The notes under the pieces: generated by a model
Seen by the model: only the letters and a program-made list of their open reading frames with translations
Told to the model about the DNA's origin: nothing
Databases searched by the model: none
Position numbers and translations under genes: made by a program
DNA from: Flabesymbios commensalis
Lineage: Eukaryota > Annelida > Polychaeta > Terebellida > Flabelligeridae
Length of the DNA stretch: 64,000 nt
Assembly: GCA_964017125.1 (NCBI GenBank)
Contig: OZ024915.1
Location: 17,837,273-17,901,272, forward strand
Direction of reading: 5' to 3'
Shown: positions 33,700 through 46,137 of the stretch, one piece after another
How positions within the stretch are numbered: position 1 is the stretch's first letter
Layout: every line of letters begins with the position of its first letter

Positions 33700-34795
33700 T
33701 TTTTTTTTATTACAAAATAATCAAAATCGACAACAGGACTAGGTAGTCAATATGGCCAGTGGAAACAACCCAACAAGCATAATTATTGGTCATAACTATA
33801 TTTGACCTATGTTTTCTGAACCCAGATGTGTATATACTTAAACTGAATAGTATTCAGATTTGTACATGGCATATATATATATTTTTAAATGAGAGAATAT
33901 TGCAGCCTTTTTTGAAAATGTATGTATGTACTTAGCCTGGGCTGAAATATGAAACATTGAGCTTTGCTTTGCTCGACTTTTGACTGCAGATTTTTTCCCT
34001 GCTTGTTTTTGCATTATTTGGGTGTGCGAATCTGTCGGATAACATTCTATCTTTATTGCCCTTTACCTTCAAATAAGCAAAACATGGCCGCCAAAAACTC
34101 ATCTTTTCTATATTTATATTGTACATTAACTCACAATTTTCGGTTTCTGCAGGATTTGGAGTTGATCAATTTATCTGTTTTTTTAAATAAAAATGACCTT
34201 TATTTGACCTTCAAATTAAGAATGGTTAACGCCAACACATAAAAAAGCGTTTTCTAGTCATCTGAACAATAATATAAAAAACAACACTTGTTAGTGTGAA
34301 TCCAAAAAAATAGACTAAGTAATAGCCTATGACAGATTAGGCTACAAGGCATTCGAAACTCTGTTTAAGCACAGTATATTTTAACATGCTTTCATGTGCT
34401 TAGTATTTAGAATGATGTCATTATTTTAATTGTAAATATGTAAAATGACGTCCATTTTGTATTTTACGAAAAAGTATTGGTCAGACGATAAAAAATAAAC
34501 ATCAGAAATGTGTGTGTTTTGATCAACAAGTCACAAAGCACCCATACGTCTTGTAATCTAGCCACAAATACAAAGCAGATGTTTAATTGTCATTTTGATA
34601 GGTATTTTATTTTCTTGCTCTTATAAAGGTGAAGGTCGTCAGTAATGTTTATTTCAGGTCCACTAATTTACTACAAATAAATCATATTATCGTCAACATG
34701 TTTAGCGGTAGGCATATACTTACTAACAGTGATTATACAAACAACGACGGAGATCTTCTATGTGATGGTCAAATAAAGGTTACTTCTTATCTATC
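33700..34795 (+). mobile_element. arm of a large repeat-built element
   Basis: Non-coding DNA whose left part (33700-34150) recurs inverted at 44090-44520 (shared TTAGCCTGGGCTGAAAT) and whose right part (34130-34790) recurs in the same sense at 43400-44085 (GGTTTCTGCAGGATTTGG, TCATATTATCGTCAACATG). It leads directly into the 21-bp satellite. Confidence 0.55.
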
Positions 34796-34799
34796 TTAT

Positions 34800-35565
34800 C
34801 TGAAAAACTACAAAAGTGATCTTGGCCACTGAAAAATTGATCACAGCTACTTTGAAAATTATCTAAACCACTATAAATGTGATCTTGACCACTGAAGAAG
34901 CAATCACAGCCACTTTAAAATTGTCTAAAACAGTACAAGTGTGATCTTGACCACTGAAAACATGATCACAACCACTTTAAAAGTTATCTGAGCCACTACA
35001 AAACTGATCTTGGCCACTGAAGAAGTAATCACAGCCACTTTAAAGGTTATCTCAACCAATAGAAAGTTAATCTTCGTCACTAACCAACTGGTGTCAGCCA
35101 CTGAGAAAATGATCTAAGCCACTACAAAGAGACCTTTGCCACTGAAGAAGTGATCACAGCCACTTTTAAAGTTATCTTGACCACCAACAATCCTATGTCA
35201 GCTCCTCGAAAAGTGATATCGGTCACTACAAAAGTGATCTTGACCACTAAAGAATCCATCACAGCACATTATTAATCATTTTAGCTACTTTAAAATGTTG
35301 ATCTTGGCCACAAACAAACTGATCTTGTCCACGTAAGAAGTGATCGCTGCCACTTTTAAAAGTTATCTCAGCCGCTACTGAAGTCATCTTGGCCACTAAC
35401 AATTGTATGTCAGCCCCTAAAAAACTGATCTAAGTCACTACAAAAGTGATCTTGCCCACTAAAGAAGCCATCACAGCATCTTAAAAAATTATCGCAACCA
35501 CCACAAAAATGATCTTGGCCAAAAAACAAACTGATATTGTCCACTGAAGAAATTATTACAGCAAC
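34800..35565 (-). repeat. 21-bp satellite in 63-bp higher-order units, minus orientation
   Basis: Three related 21-mers alternate. Read on the minus strand they are GTGGCTGAGATAACTTTTAA, GTGGCTGTGATCACTTCTTC and GTGGCCAAGATCACTTTTGT (each plus one base). About 36 subunits, well diverged. Confidence 0.85.
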
Positions 35566-36690
35566 TTTGTAATGGCTGAGATAACTTTTAAAGTGTCTAT
35601 GATAAATTCTGCAGTGGTCTAAATAACTTTTGTAGTGGCTTAGAATTTTTTTAAAGTGGTTGCGATCACTTCTTCAGTAAAGGTGGAGGTTTATAGTCTG
35701 ATACCAAGTCTGAAGACCTATTATCCGACTTTACATTATACCCCCATGGTCACTGGATCTGTTCATTCGTGTGGCAAATCAAATCCACAGAGGTCATGCA
35801 TACCGCAGCCATTTCGGCGCATTGAACTTATCGTACACATTGCCGTCTCTGTCCTACCAGGTACTCAATTTCACCTGAGTAAGTGAAGCATTTGAGGGTG
35901 AAGTGCCTTGCCCAAGGACACAACATCGAAAAAATGTTCCAAGATTGAGAGGGGAGACACATGATATTTCTCTAAAAATCCTGCACCAAGCGGGATTCGA
36001 AACGGCACAGCAAGCAGCGACATCGGTGAAGCGCTATGCTCTAACCATTGCGCCATGTCCCTCTCTCCGTGACCAATAGCAATTGTAGTGGCTTTGAAAA
36101 TTTTGTCAGTGTCTCACACCAGTTTGTTAGTGGTCAAGATCACCTTTTTAATGGCTGAGATAACCTTTCAAATGGCTGTGATGATTTATTTAATTGCCCA
36201 GATGACTTTTGTAGTGGATGAAATAACTCTTGAAGTGACTGTGATCACTTCTGCGGTGGCCAAGATCACTTTTGTAGTGGCTGAGATAACTTTTAAAGTG
36301 ACTGTGATCACTTCTGCAGTGGCAAAGATCACTGTTGGAGTGGCTGTTATAACTTTTAAAGTCGCTGTGATCACTTCTTCAGTGGCGAAGATCACTTTTG
36401 TAGAGATAACGTTTAATGTGGCTGTGATCACTTCTTCAGTGGCCAAGATCACTTTGTTGTGGCTTGGATAACTAATACTAGTTTTTTATTTGCTAAGATC
36501 ACCTTTGTGGTGGCTGAGATAACTTTTAAAGTGGCTGTGATTACTTCTTCAGTGGTCAAGATCACTTTTGTAGTGGCTTAGATAATATTCAAAATGGTTG
36601 TAATCACTTCTTCATTGATCAAGATCACTTTTGTAGTTGCTGAGAAAACTATGAAAATGGCTATAATCACTTCTTCAGTGGTCAAGATCA
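35566..36690 (+). repeat. 21-bp satellite, plus orientation, split by SINE-1
   Basis: Same three 21-mers in the opposite sense, at 35566-35678 and 36070-36690. With the array to the left it forms an inverted pair turning at about 35565. The heptapeptide open frames (V-A-E-I-T-F-K) are artefacts of a period divisible by three. Confidence 0.85.
35679..36066 (-). mobile_element. SINE-1, full length, inserted in the 21-bp satellite
   Basis: Minus-strand copy of the element at 40566-40944, with A and B boxes recognisable near 36035-36060 and 35990-36005. It splits the plus-oriented 21-bp array into 35566-35678 and 36070-36690, so it is younger than that array. Confidence 0.85.
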
Positions 36691-36870
36691 TCTTTAAAGA
36701 AATGGCTAAAGAGAATGTAAAAGTAATAACAAATATGTATACCATATAAAGTAAAAAGTGAGCGAGAAGTCCTGCTGGTATTCACTAAAAACGGTGAAAA
36801 TTGTTCAAATGGAGGGATAAAATACAAACTTAGCGCTTTGTTGTTCATTGTGTATTTAACCGAAATAAAA

Positions 36871-38596
36871 TACAGTATAACCTCGATATAACGAAGTAAT
36901 AGGGACCAAAAAAATTACTTGGTAATATCCGGAATTCGCTTTAACATGTTTAAACGTGATATTCCTCACTCCCTCCCCATTTCAGATCGATCTGAGTATT
37001 CCACGGTATTGATAATGCATGTATAGTTATGTAGACAGATATAGGCGGTATACTAATGTAAATATACGATTCGTGTCACTCTGTATAAATTAAAGTATAA
37101 TGTGGATAAAAACAATTATTGTAGCTGAAAAAAAAAGGTTTTATCCCTTTCCACTAGGCAATAATAACGACCCCTTGTGACAATAGCGACATGCTCAATT
37201 CCAAAGTGGTCCTTAAAAATGATATTTCACTGAATTTACTATCATGTTAACCCAGTTTTGTATTATTTTACTGTAAATTATGTGTAGATCGATTAAACCT
37301 AATATTTGTATTTACATAATAATAAGACACTTAAAATAGTACCAAAGAACATCCATGCGGACTTCACAAAGCAAACTTATTTACAATAACATGTGTCCCT
37401 ATTATTGCAGTGGTCAAAGCGTAGGCCTAATGGCACACCCATATAGGTAAGGGTTCTGACAATCAGCACTAATTAACCCTTTGAATAATAAAATGTTGCT
37501 ATACTTGAGGTAAACTCAAATGGACGAATTACGAGACCTAAATGTTTTAACTTTTAGTATAACATATAACAATATTAAAATAAGTTGCAGAGTTTATGTG
37601 TATAAAAAATGTGCGCACTAATGCATATTTGATCAAGCGTCAATGTGGGTACATTATCAGTTAGTCTACATGTTACGTTTTCAGCCGTCATTTACATATA
37701 GGTGAACACATCGCAAACTTTACTTTTTTTGTCACTATTTTCTTTTTAAAACAGTTTTTTCTTAGCTATTTTGAATAGGACTAATTACACAAAATGTAAC
37801 AATAATAATACAGTAAGCTTGAACTTAATTTAGTTCGTAGTAAATAATGGATGCGACCTGCGGGACTCTAAACGTCATTTTACATACTCAGATTGTGACA
37901 ACGCTGGCTCAATGTTGTGTCACTGGCCATATAGGTTAGCTAGGCGTGATAATCATTGATGCGAAACCTGCAGACATATTGCTGTGTTAACAAACCTGAC
38001 CTCTCTAAATCATATCGTGGAAATGTGAATTATTATCAATTTATTTTGATATTCACTATGTTTAATTATTTTTCCGTTGAATTTTTTAATATTTCGCAAT
38101 AAGAGGAAACATATGATCTCGGGGATCAAAAAATTCTTTGTAATACACGAAACACTAAGTTACCAATGATTTATAGTGAACAAGTCTGCAAAGACTACAT
38201 AAAAGATTTCTTTTATCGGTGGAAAAATAGGTTTCGCTAGCCTAGGTGTGATAATCAGTGATGCGAAACCTGACACATATTGTTGTGTTAACAATCCTGA
38301 CGAACGTCACATCTCTAAGTCATACATCTTCGGCATGTGAAGTCTTAATACATTTTGATATTCACTAAATTGAAAACAAAATTTCGGTTGCATTTTTAAA
38401 TTCGTATTAAGTGGGTAAAAATTGATTTTTGGATCAAAAAGTGATTCGTAATAAACGAATTTCGCAGTAAACGACTTCGCAATAAGCAAAATTTAAATAC
38501 ATGTAATCCTATAGGAAACGATCCGTTCCAGAGAAATACTTCGTTATACCCAGAAATTCGCTCTAAGCGTGTTAGTTGTAGAGAGGCTCGACTGTA
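36871..38596. mobile_element. pogo/Tigger-like non-autonomous element, 1.73 kb
   Basis: TA-flanked ends TACAGTATAACCTCGATATA and AGAGAGGCTCGACTGTATTA with subterminal ATAACGAAGTA / TACTTCGTTATACC, the terminal style of Tc1/mariner pogo-group elements. No transposase frame. Inside, about 235 bp is duplicated (37925-38160 and 38228-38470, both with GTGATAATCA(T/G)TGATGCG). Confidence 0.65.
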
Positions 38597-38624
38597 TTAT
38601 GTTTCCACGTAAAAGACCTTAAAA

Positions 38625-39235
38625 GCGACTTTCAACTGATATCAAAGATGATGGTACATGTTTTTAATTTAGGTACTCATTAAGCAAAATGGGAAAAACT
38701 GTCAATTTTCCTGAGCCGAAAGAAAAGTGCGCAAATTTTACGTCCAATAAAAAAGTGTGTAATTTGTTAAAATAGCTCAACAATAGTTCTAGAGCATGTT
38801 TGAATCAAAACTAAAATTGATTACATACAAAATTCAAATGAGAGAAAGAGTAATTTGACTATTTACTAAAAAAGGTAGAAAAAAGTAAAACATAGGTAAA
38901 ATTAATACCAACCTAAAGCTCTCTTGTGCATTTGTGAATAATTGGACACAAACTATTTTAGATCCATGTGAAAGCATGTGACAGTAGCTTTCTATTGATA
39001 TTAAATATATTGACAAAGCTCAAGATGTGAAAAGCGAGCACATTTTACGTCTAACCAAAAAAACACTAATATGATCAGATAACTCATTATTTTGATTCCC
39101 CTTAAGCATGTTAAGTAAACAATAGTTATAAAACATCAGAACTAAACATTTATACCATACGAAAATCAGCTTAGAGAAAAGTAGGCGTATTTCGATTATT
39201 TACTGACCAACTATGAAAAATAGGGAAAGTAAGGG
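38625..39235. repeat. two diverged ~365-bp units
   Basis: TTTTACGTCCAATAAAAAAG and TTTTACGTCTAACCAAAAAA, AACAATAGTT and GACTATTTACT(A)/GATTATTTACTGACC recur about 365 bp apart. Possibly related to the repeat-built elements on either side. Confidence 0.4.
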
Positions 39236-39421
39236 TTAAATACCAAGAATCAAAATGATCGAATAATACACTTTAAATACCAAGATCCAAAATGATCGAA
39301 TAATACACTTTAAATACCAAGATCCAAAATGATCGAATAATACACTTTAAATACCAAGATCCAAAATGATCGAATAATACACTTTAAATACCAAGATCCA
39401 AAATGATCGAATAATACACTT
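39234..39421 (+). repeat. 38-bp tandem repeat, five copies
   Basis: Unit TAAATACCAAGATCCAAAAT GATCGAATAATACACTTT; nearly identical copies. Confidence 0.9.
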
Positions 39422-39589
39422 TTCAACATTTCTGTTTGGATTGAAATGAAAAAATAAAACATTTTTCAAGTAAACGTACACATCATATTGGTATATAGGA
39501 TCTACTGTATATCATAAAATCCCTGTGTATATTATAATTGAAATGGGTCTGTCAATAACTTTTATTTGGTACCGTATGCCCGTATACAT

Positions 39590-39812
39590 GGTATACAGAC
39601 TACAAGTTTCGCATTCATTTTAAAATATGCACAATAACTTTCCGAACCCAAATACATTTGTTGTTCCCCGTATTATAACCATGACCGGGTCAGGAGTTTT
39701 AAGTAATGCAGAAACAATTTTAGCATTCAGTACATTACTTAAATCTCATCTATTTGATCTGGCTTTCCCACCCTAGTACTAGGTCCGCTGAGGATATAGG
39801 TCATATAGAACT

Positions 39813-39842
<30 letters not shown>
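39590..39842 (+). mobile_element. LINE C-terminal/3' end with (TTGA)n tail
   Basis: A frame reads NAETILAFSTLLKSHLFDLA then FPP and a stop, the standard end of CR1/L2-like ORF2 proteins. It is followed by a short 3' UTR and (TTGA)n. The upstream part is decayed. Confidence 0.6.
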
Positions 39843-39844
<2 letters not shown>

Positions 39845-39861
39845 ACCTAGCCAATAACAAT

Positions 39862-40126
<265 letters not shown>

Positions 40127-40565
40127 ATCATTTTTTACTATGTAGCAATTGTTTTGAATCGTTTGAACGCAAAATTGTCCCTCTAACCTTGAAATTGACC
40201 TTGTTAAAATTTGTGATGACATTTGTCTTTTGTTTTCTCATTACTGTTTATCATGTTTATACAAATGACAATTAAGCATGATATAATGAGTTTTCATTCC
40301 AGCAAAAATTATTTCTTGATGTTAATTATCATTTCTTACTATTTTAACCCCTCGTGCCCATTTGACCTCAAGACATACCCGAAGTTGTCAAGAGGACAAC
40401 TAAGTGACAAATGACACTGGATATCATAGGAGCAATATTAAAGCCGTGCGATACCAGACATTGAAATCTTTTGTAGTTTTAAATTGAGTGGCAACTCGAC
40501 TAAGATGTGTAAAACGACACTATGGCCGTACGTTTAACATGTTTACTGAGAAAAGCGAAAGGGAT
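40127..40565. other. no recognisable feature
   Basis: Unassigned DNA between the tetranucleotide array and SINE-1. Confidence 0.4.
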
Positions 40566-40944
40566 GGGGACATGGCGCAATGGTTAGAGCGTAGCGCTCT
40601 GCCTATGTCGCTGCCTGCCGTGCGGTTTCGAATCCCGCTTGGTGCAGGATTTTCAGAGTAATATCATGTTTCTCCCGTCTCAATCTTGGGACATTGTTAA
40701 GATGTTGTGTCCTTGGGCAAGGCACTTCACCCTCAAATGCTTCACTTGACTCAGGTGAAAATGAGTCCCTGGTAGGATAGAGATGGCAATGTGTACGATA
40801 AGTTCAATGCGCCGAAATGGCTGCAGGACTGTATGTTCTCCGTGGAGTTGAAATGGCACACGAATGAACAGGTCCAGTGTCCAGATGTAAAGTCGGTCTT
40901 CAGACTTGATATCAGACTATAAACCTGCTCCTTTACCTTTATAA
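40566..40944 (+). mobile_element. SINE-1, tRNA-derived, full length
   Basis: A tRNA-like head with an A box (ATGGCGCAATGGTTAGAGCG) and a B box (GGTTTCGAATCCC), then a body containing TTGGGCAAGGCACTTCACCC and ending CTATAAACCTGCTCCTTTA. About 380 bp. Two other copies lie at 35679-36066 (-) and 3597-3731 (partial). Confidence 0.85.
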
Positions 40945-41083
40945 CAAACTTGGCAAGGTGGTATCTGCAAACAGGCTTCATATGGGCTAATGATGGCACA
41001 GACGTCAAAACAAGTGGTTTTGTCATATGTCATTGGTAAATTATGAAAACCTGATTTTAAGAATTGACGTAGCTGATCGGGTT

Positions 41084-41205
41084 ATGGCCATCAAACGTCC
41101 TCGAAGTAGAAGAACATATTTGATGAAAACAGTATTTTTTTATTTGATCATGATGACCTTTTATTGGACCAGTCTTGGACCAATCTACCCTGATGACATC
41201 GCAAT
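41084..41205 (+). CDS. candidate first coding exon of a type II membrane protein
   Basis: An open frame from an ATG in good context (G at -3, G at +4) runs 40 codons into a strong donor (GCAAT|GTGAGTAG). It encodes a short basic cytosolic stretch (MAIKRPRSRRTYLMK), one hydrophobic span of about 17 residues (TVFFYLIMMTFYWTSLG) and a PIYPDD stem start. This layout is common for Golgi glycosyltransferases and sulfotransferases, but nothing catalytic is visible, so the class is only inferred. The frame is also open back to an ATG at 41027. No following exon was identified; the family is unknown. It may be chance. Confidence 0.35.
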
Positions 41206-41310
41206 GTGAGTAGCTTAGTTTAGCCGGGTAGGACCAGTCATAGTTTGGGCCTGGTGTAATTGTCATCACTACCGCTTCTCACGTCGGCTTTCGTTATTCT
41301 TGGAGCTTGT

Positions 41311-41467
41311 CCCCACAGACACAAGACGTTGAATCAATGTTGATTTATTGTTGGTCCAGCGCCGTAGACAATACGTTGAATCAACGTTTGCTTAGCGTTG
41401 GTGCAACGTCGTGGACGGTGGGTCAAACGTTAATCCAACATTGATTCAACGTCTTGTGTCTGCAGGG
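41311..41467. mobile_element. CAGCA foldback MITE with duplicated left arm
   Basis: Two left arms in a row (GACGTTGAATCAATGTTG and TACGTTGAATCAACGTTTG) precede one right arm, giving 157 bp instead of about 110. Confidence 0.75.
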
Positions 41468-41523
41468 CCGCTCTTGGTATCCAGGTGAACATGAAACATA
41501 CTATTTATCTCCCGCCCACTCGT

Positions 41524-41960
41524 AAAGGTTCAGTATTCCCCCGTGATCGAAAGATAGCATGCTTATCCCTTTAGCCGCCAAACTATTCAATTGGTATTTT
41601 CACCCACTTGAAACTGTGTCTCGCTGACGCGATCCACAACTTCAAGTGAATGAAAATTATTCAGATTTGACAAAATAAAAGTTAACAAATGTCAAATCTT
41701 TTTGATTATTGTCACTTTTTATCTTTGCCAGGTTTAAAAGCTGATATGTAATGTGCTAATAAAATATGTAAAAAAGGAATAAGGACGGCACCGGCGGTTA
41801 AAGGGTTAAACTCAGATCATCAGGGTTTGTATTTCGAATCCTTTATCTGGGGAGGGGGTGATCTGTTTCACCAGCATCACAATATCCTCAGGGTTTAGCA
41901 TGTTTGCCTTCGTGCACAAATGTGGACACAAGTGTGGCACCAATTTGTTTACTCATGCAT
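41524..41960 (+). mobile_element. SINE-2, tRNA-derived, interrupted by a TTAA-1 MITE
   Basis: The A box side (CCGTGATCGAAAGATAGCATG) lies before the MITE at 41573-41809 and the B box side (TATTTCGAATCC) after it. The tail (GTGCACAAATGTGG) resembles the 3' ends at 32093-32159 and 50722-50778. It is identified by order of parts; divergence is high. Confidence 0.5.
41573..41809 (-). mobile_element. TTAA-1 MITE inside SINE-2
   Basis: Typical ends and hairpin. It lies between the A-box and B-box halves of the SINE at 41524-41960, so it is younger than that SINE. Confidence 0.75.
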
Positions 41961-43094
41961 TTATTTATTCTTACAATCACGTATCCCCCTTCAAAAAAAA
42001 TAACACAATAACATCAACTAAAATCTAAAAAAAAAAAAGGAAATTGCTAATCATAACTTACTTCTTGGGTTCAGTATGGTTTCAATATATGTGACTCATC
42101 ACGCGAAAAGGGCAGTGATGTCAAAATTTAAAATATGTTTTTTAGCTGATTCTATTACCGTGTTCTTCCTGTTTCATTGACAGAAATACTGTTTGAAAAA
42201 TCATTATGCTTTTTGTTTTATGAGATTTTTAATATTTTAAATTCAGTTATGTAATCATTTAAATTAGATTTTAAATGTACCTTCGCGCATGGCGGGTCAC
42301 ATATTGTTACCAATCTGACATTGAACATGTTGAAAAGCAAACTTACTTTGCAAGGGATCAGTTACTCCAGTTCATCTTTCAACAATTGGATGCTCATCTG
42401 GCTGAACATTTCTTTGTATGCTCTCTTTCCAAGAAAAGTCATACAGTATAACATTTGCTGGTAAATCGTCGTTTTTTCACCATATACATTAGTTCATGAG
42501 TCCTCATATACCCCCCACTTTGTTATCATAAAGCCGGGTATTGTTGAGTTGGTATAAATACCAGGATATATTTTCCACCAACACCAGGTCCATTAAAGAC
42601 ATTGTATAGGGAAACTATCTCCACAAATTGGAGTTGAAGAGAATAATCTGCACAAGTGGTGTTTCTTCATTGAAATCTCTGCAGCTTTCTCACACATATA
42701 GAGCACGGGGAACTGTTCAATAGTGGTCATTCTGTTACCTCACAAACTACTTTGGGAATATACTAGTACCATACTTTATCAGGTAATCCCACCGTGAATG
42801 TAAATGCAGTATATTCATGTACATCCCAATTAGGATATTATCAGAAACATTCATAGTGAATGGTGGAGATCTCACTTCCATAATGTTATCATGGATGATG
42901 TGATTGATCAGGGATATTCCCGTAACATGTTCAATAACACATATTTAATGTCTCTAAAATCATGATAATGATGTCTAAAGACAGAACTACTTCTATGCAT
43001 CTCATCTGCTTCTGGACAACTAATACATTGGCATACTGATACCCGAATATCCTGCTCCCCGAACATGTGATCTGTGAATGTAACCGAAAACGAT
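41961..43094. other. no gene recognised
   Basis: I looked here for a second exon of the candidate membrane protein and found none I could support. Confidence 0.35.
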
Positions 43095-43150
43095 ACCGAC
43101 ATTGACCCTATGTTGTTTTAATGTTGGCCCAGCAGTAAGCTAGCATTGGG
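43095..43150. mobile_element. CAGCA foldback MITE fragment
   Basis: GACATTGACCCTATGTTG and TAATGTTGGCCCAGCA only. Confidence 0.45.
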
Positions 43151-43261
43151 TGGCTAGCAATGGCTACTGCTTGTTATGGCAGAATGGATCCTGGTTTTAC
43201 TGAGAGATAGTTTGTGATATCATCATGATTATGGGATGCAACCATTTTAAAACTCCAATAT

Positions 43262-43312
43262 GCAGTAACGGCTCACTGTTCAAGTTAGCAATTGCTGTCT
43301 TTTGACTTTGCA
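43262..43312. mobile_element. GCAAAG hairpin MITE, short
   Basis: GCAGTAACGGCTCACTGTTC ... GCTGTCTTTTGACTTTGC. Confidence 0.5.
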
Positions 43313-43399
43313 AAATTGTACGTAGTCGTCATTTGTATGGTCATTGTCTCCGGGATAGACTTCGCTACCATAGCCATGATCAATGTCAGACATGCACAA

Positions 43400-44520
43400 A
43401 CATGTAAATGCACAATTTCTGGTTTCTGCATGATTTGGTGTTGATAAATGGATGTGTCATGTTTTAATTAAAATTTCTTATCTTCAAATCCAAAATGGTT
43501 ACCACCAGCACAGAAATAAAAACGTTTGTTATGCATCTTAGCTATAATATAATAATAAAAAATTTTGAATGGAAATCTAAATCTGAAAAAAGACTAGGTA
43601 ATACGGCTGATTAGGTTGCATGGCATTTGAAACTAGATTTGAGTACAGTATAATCTGTAAAAATGTAAAATGACGGCCATCTTGAAAATGAAGATAAAAT
43701 AAATGTGAGACGGTGAATAATAAACATTAGAAACGTGTGTTTCGCCACCCCCTCCCAAGTAATACAAAGACGATGAATCGACCATTCCCGTCCGATAAAC
43801 AAAAAAATAGGTGTAATTTACATTTTGATAGCCATTTTGTTTTTTGTTCATATGAAGGTGAATGTCGCGGTCATTTTGGATTTTTTATTTAAAATATATT
43901 CATCAGTAAGGTTTATTCCTGGGCCACTAAGTTATTACAAACAAGTCATATTATCGCCAGCATGTGTAGCGGTATAATTATAGTGACACTAAATAATAAA
44001 AAAAACGGCGGACGTCTTGCATTTGAAGGTCAATAAGGGTCATTTCTTCCCAAAGAAACTAGAAATGAATAATACTCAGAAACTGGAAAAAAATTATCAA
44101 TTAAAAATCTTGCAGAAACCATAAAGTGTGCTTTCATGTGCGACAAACCATAGAAAATACAGGGTTTTCTCTACATTTTGGCAGTCACTTTCCGGTTTGC
44201 TAATTTGGAGGTAAATGTCAAGAAGTATAGAATGTTTTCCGTCAAATTCGAATAAAGTACACACAAATTATGTGAAAAATAAGTAGGTAAAAAAATATTT
44301 AAATGCCGAGCAAAGTACAATGTTTCAGATTTCAGCCCAGGCTAAATATACACATTTTTATGAAAGGCTGCAATATTCTTCCATTAAAAAAATATATGAC
44401 ATTTATAAACTTAAAAAACACTCATTTTTAAGCATACGGATATCGGTTTTTGGAAAACAAAAGCCATATATATCCAATATTTTCATTTTAACTATATTTG
44501 GGCTTATATAAAAAATTATA
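43400..44520. mobile_element. rearranged copy of the 33.7-34.8 kb arm
   Basis: 43400-44085 matches 34130-34790 in the same sense; 44090-44520 matches 33700-34150 inverted (CAGCCCAGGCTAAATATACA). No satellite array is present between the two parts. Confidence 0.55.
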
Positions 44521-44697
44521 AAACGACAAATATACAAGGGCCTTTTTTATGGCATGTTTCATGTTCGCCTATCTGACATAGACCTATGCTTATGACTTGT
44601 GCCCGTAATGACTTGAATAATGATATAAAGGGCTATATACAAATCATGTAAATCTAAAGGGTATTTTTACATTTTATTAAGGGCGTAATTTCCAATA

Positions 44698-44815
44698 ATA
44701 ATAATAATAATAATAATAAAATCTTTATTTAAAGAGGGAAAACCCAATGAGCATTTGCCCATCTTCCTTGGGACCCTTAAACATTCAAAAATACAAAATA
44801 CATAAGTAATAAGTA
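44698..44815 (-). mobile_element. LINE 3' tail ending in (ATT)n, second copy
   Basis: Same family as 27478-27607: AAATAAAGATTTTATTATT read on the minus strand, and about 85-90% similar by eye over 115 bp. Confidence 0.6.
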
Positions 44816-45099
44816 ACTAGAGGGACCTGTAGCTAAAGCGACAGGGAATTTGGGCGAATAATTTGGTGGTGACTTGAGAGTTAATTCAAACGGAAAAAAG
44901 GTTGGACTTGCGTCTTTTACAAGCTTTTTAACAAGGCCACCCAGGCAGCCCTGCGACGCTTGATTCGAGTCCTGTGACGTCATCAATTTAATTCGTAAAT
45001 ATTTAGGGGCCGATAACTGGGTGACTTTTATAGATACGGCGTTTTACTTGCGACACTTCATCTTCTAAATTTTCACGAGCTTTTCAACGAGCCCACCCA
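44816..45099. other. short repeated motif before the foldback-like element
   Basis: CAAGCTTTTTAACAAGGCCACCCAGGCAGC-like blocks recur at about 44919 and 45077, roughly 160 bp apart, each with a CCCAG(G/A)CAGC core. Confidence 0.35.
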
Positions 45100-46137
45100 G
45101 ACAGCATTGCGTCGCTCGGTTCAAAAGTTATGCATTTTTTCAAAATTGTCAATTTTGTCCATTTTTTTGCATATAGTTTATGACAACAGGTTTGTTTATG
45201 CACGAAAGTCTCCATTAGCGGCAGCATTTGGCTCAGATACATCCCTTAAGTCAAAATTAGGTTACCGATGCTTGATTTTTCGAGTAATTGATCAATATGG
45301 TCAATTTCAAAATTGCCGCCATAAAATCCATGATTTCTCCTGAAATGTATTATCAAACATGGTTTTCTTAAATTTCACATCACAATCACAGTTTTGGTAT
45401 CTAATCTTACATTTTAATGCTCGCTTAAGTATTTTCAAATGCTGTAATGTGATATTTACCACCGAATCCAGGATGGCCGCCAGAAAATTGTAAAGAAAAA
45501 TGCTCAAAATTTCAAAAAAAAATTGCAAATAGTTTATGAGCACAGGCTCTAATAGTGTACGATAACCTCCATGAGCGGTATCATTTCATTGAGAGAAACG
45601 TACCCATGAACAAAAATCAGGTGATTAATGCTTGATGTGTTGAATAATTAATAATAATTATGGCCTAGTCAAAAATAATCGTTGTGAAATCAATTACCGG
45701 TAATTTTCGTCAAATGTATCATTGAACATGGTTGTTACACAGTTATCTCACAGACACGATTTAAGTGTCTAATCTTGCCTTTTACCATGTCCAATAAAAG
45801 TATAATACCATGGGAAAAAAGTAGAAATTTACTAAGAAATTCAAGATGGCCGCCGCAACATTGTCAAAATGTCGCACCATTTTACAAATAATTTATGAGC
45901 ACACGCTCTATTCTATATCTTTATGAAAACCTCCATGAGCGGTATTATTTATTTGCGAGACGTCCTATGAGTCAATATCAGGTTATTAATGCTTGATTTG
46001 TTAAGCAATTAATTATTATGGCCGATTACAAAATGGCCGCCATGAAATCAATGAATACTCCTAAGATGCTTTATTGAATATGTTGTGCATAATATAATAG
46101 TCATCTCAAAAACACGGTCTTGGTATTTAATTTTGCA

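Noticed and set aside
36088-36471. Heptad-repeat protein that could look like a coiled coil or beta solenoid
   Set aside because: 21-bp satellite translation; the reverse strand is open too.
40566-40660. A functional tRNA gene
   Set aside because: A and B boxes are present but the cloverleaf is imperfect and the 380-bp body repeats elsewhere; it is a SINE head.
45175-46137. Arms as terminal repeats of a virus-like or LTR element
   Set aside because: The arms are inverted, not direct, and there is no coding sequence or primer-binding site; no retroviral or LTR element was seen in the window.
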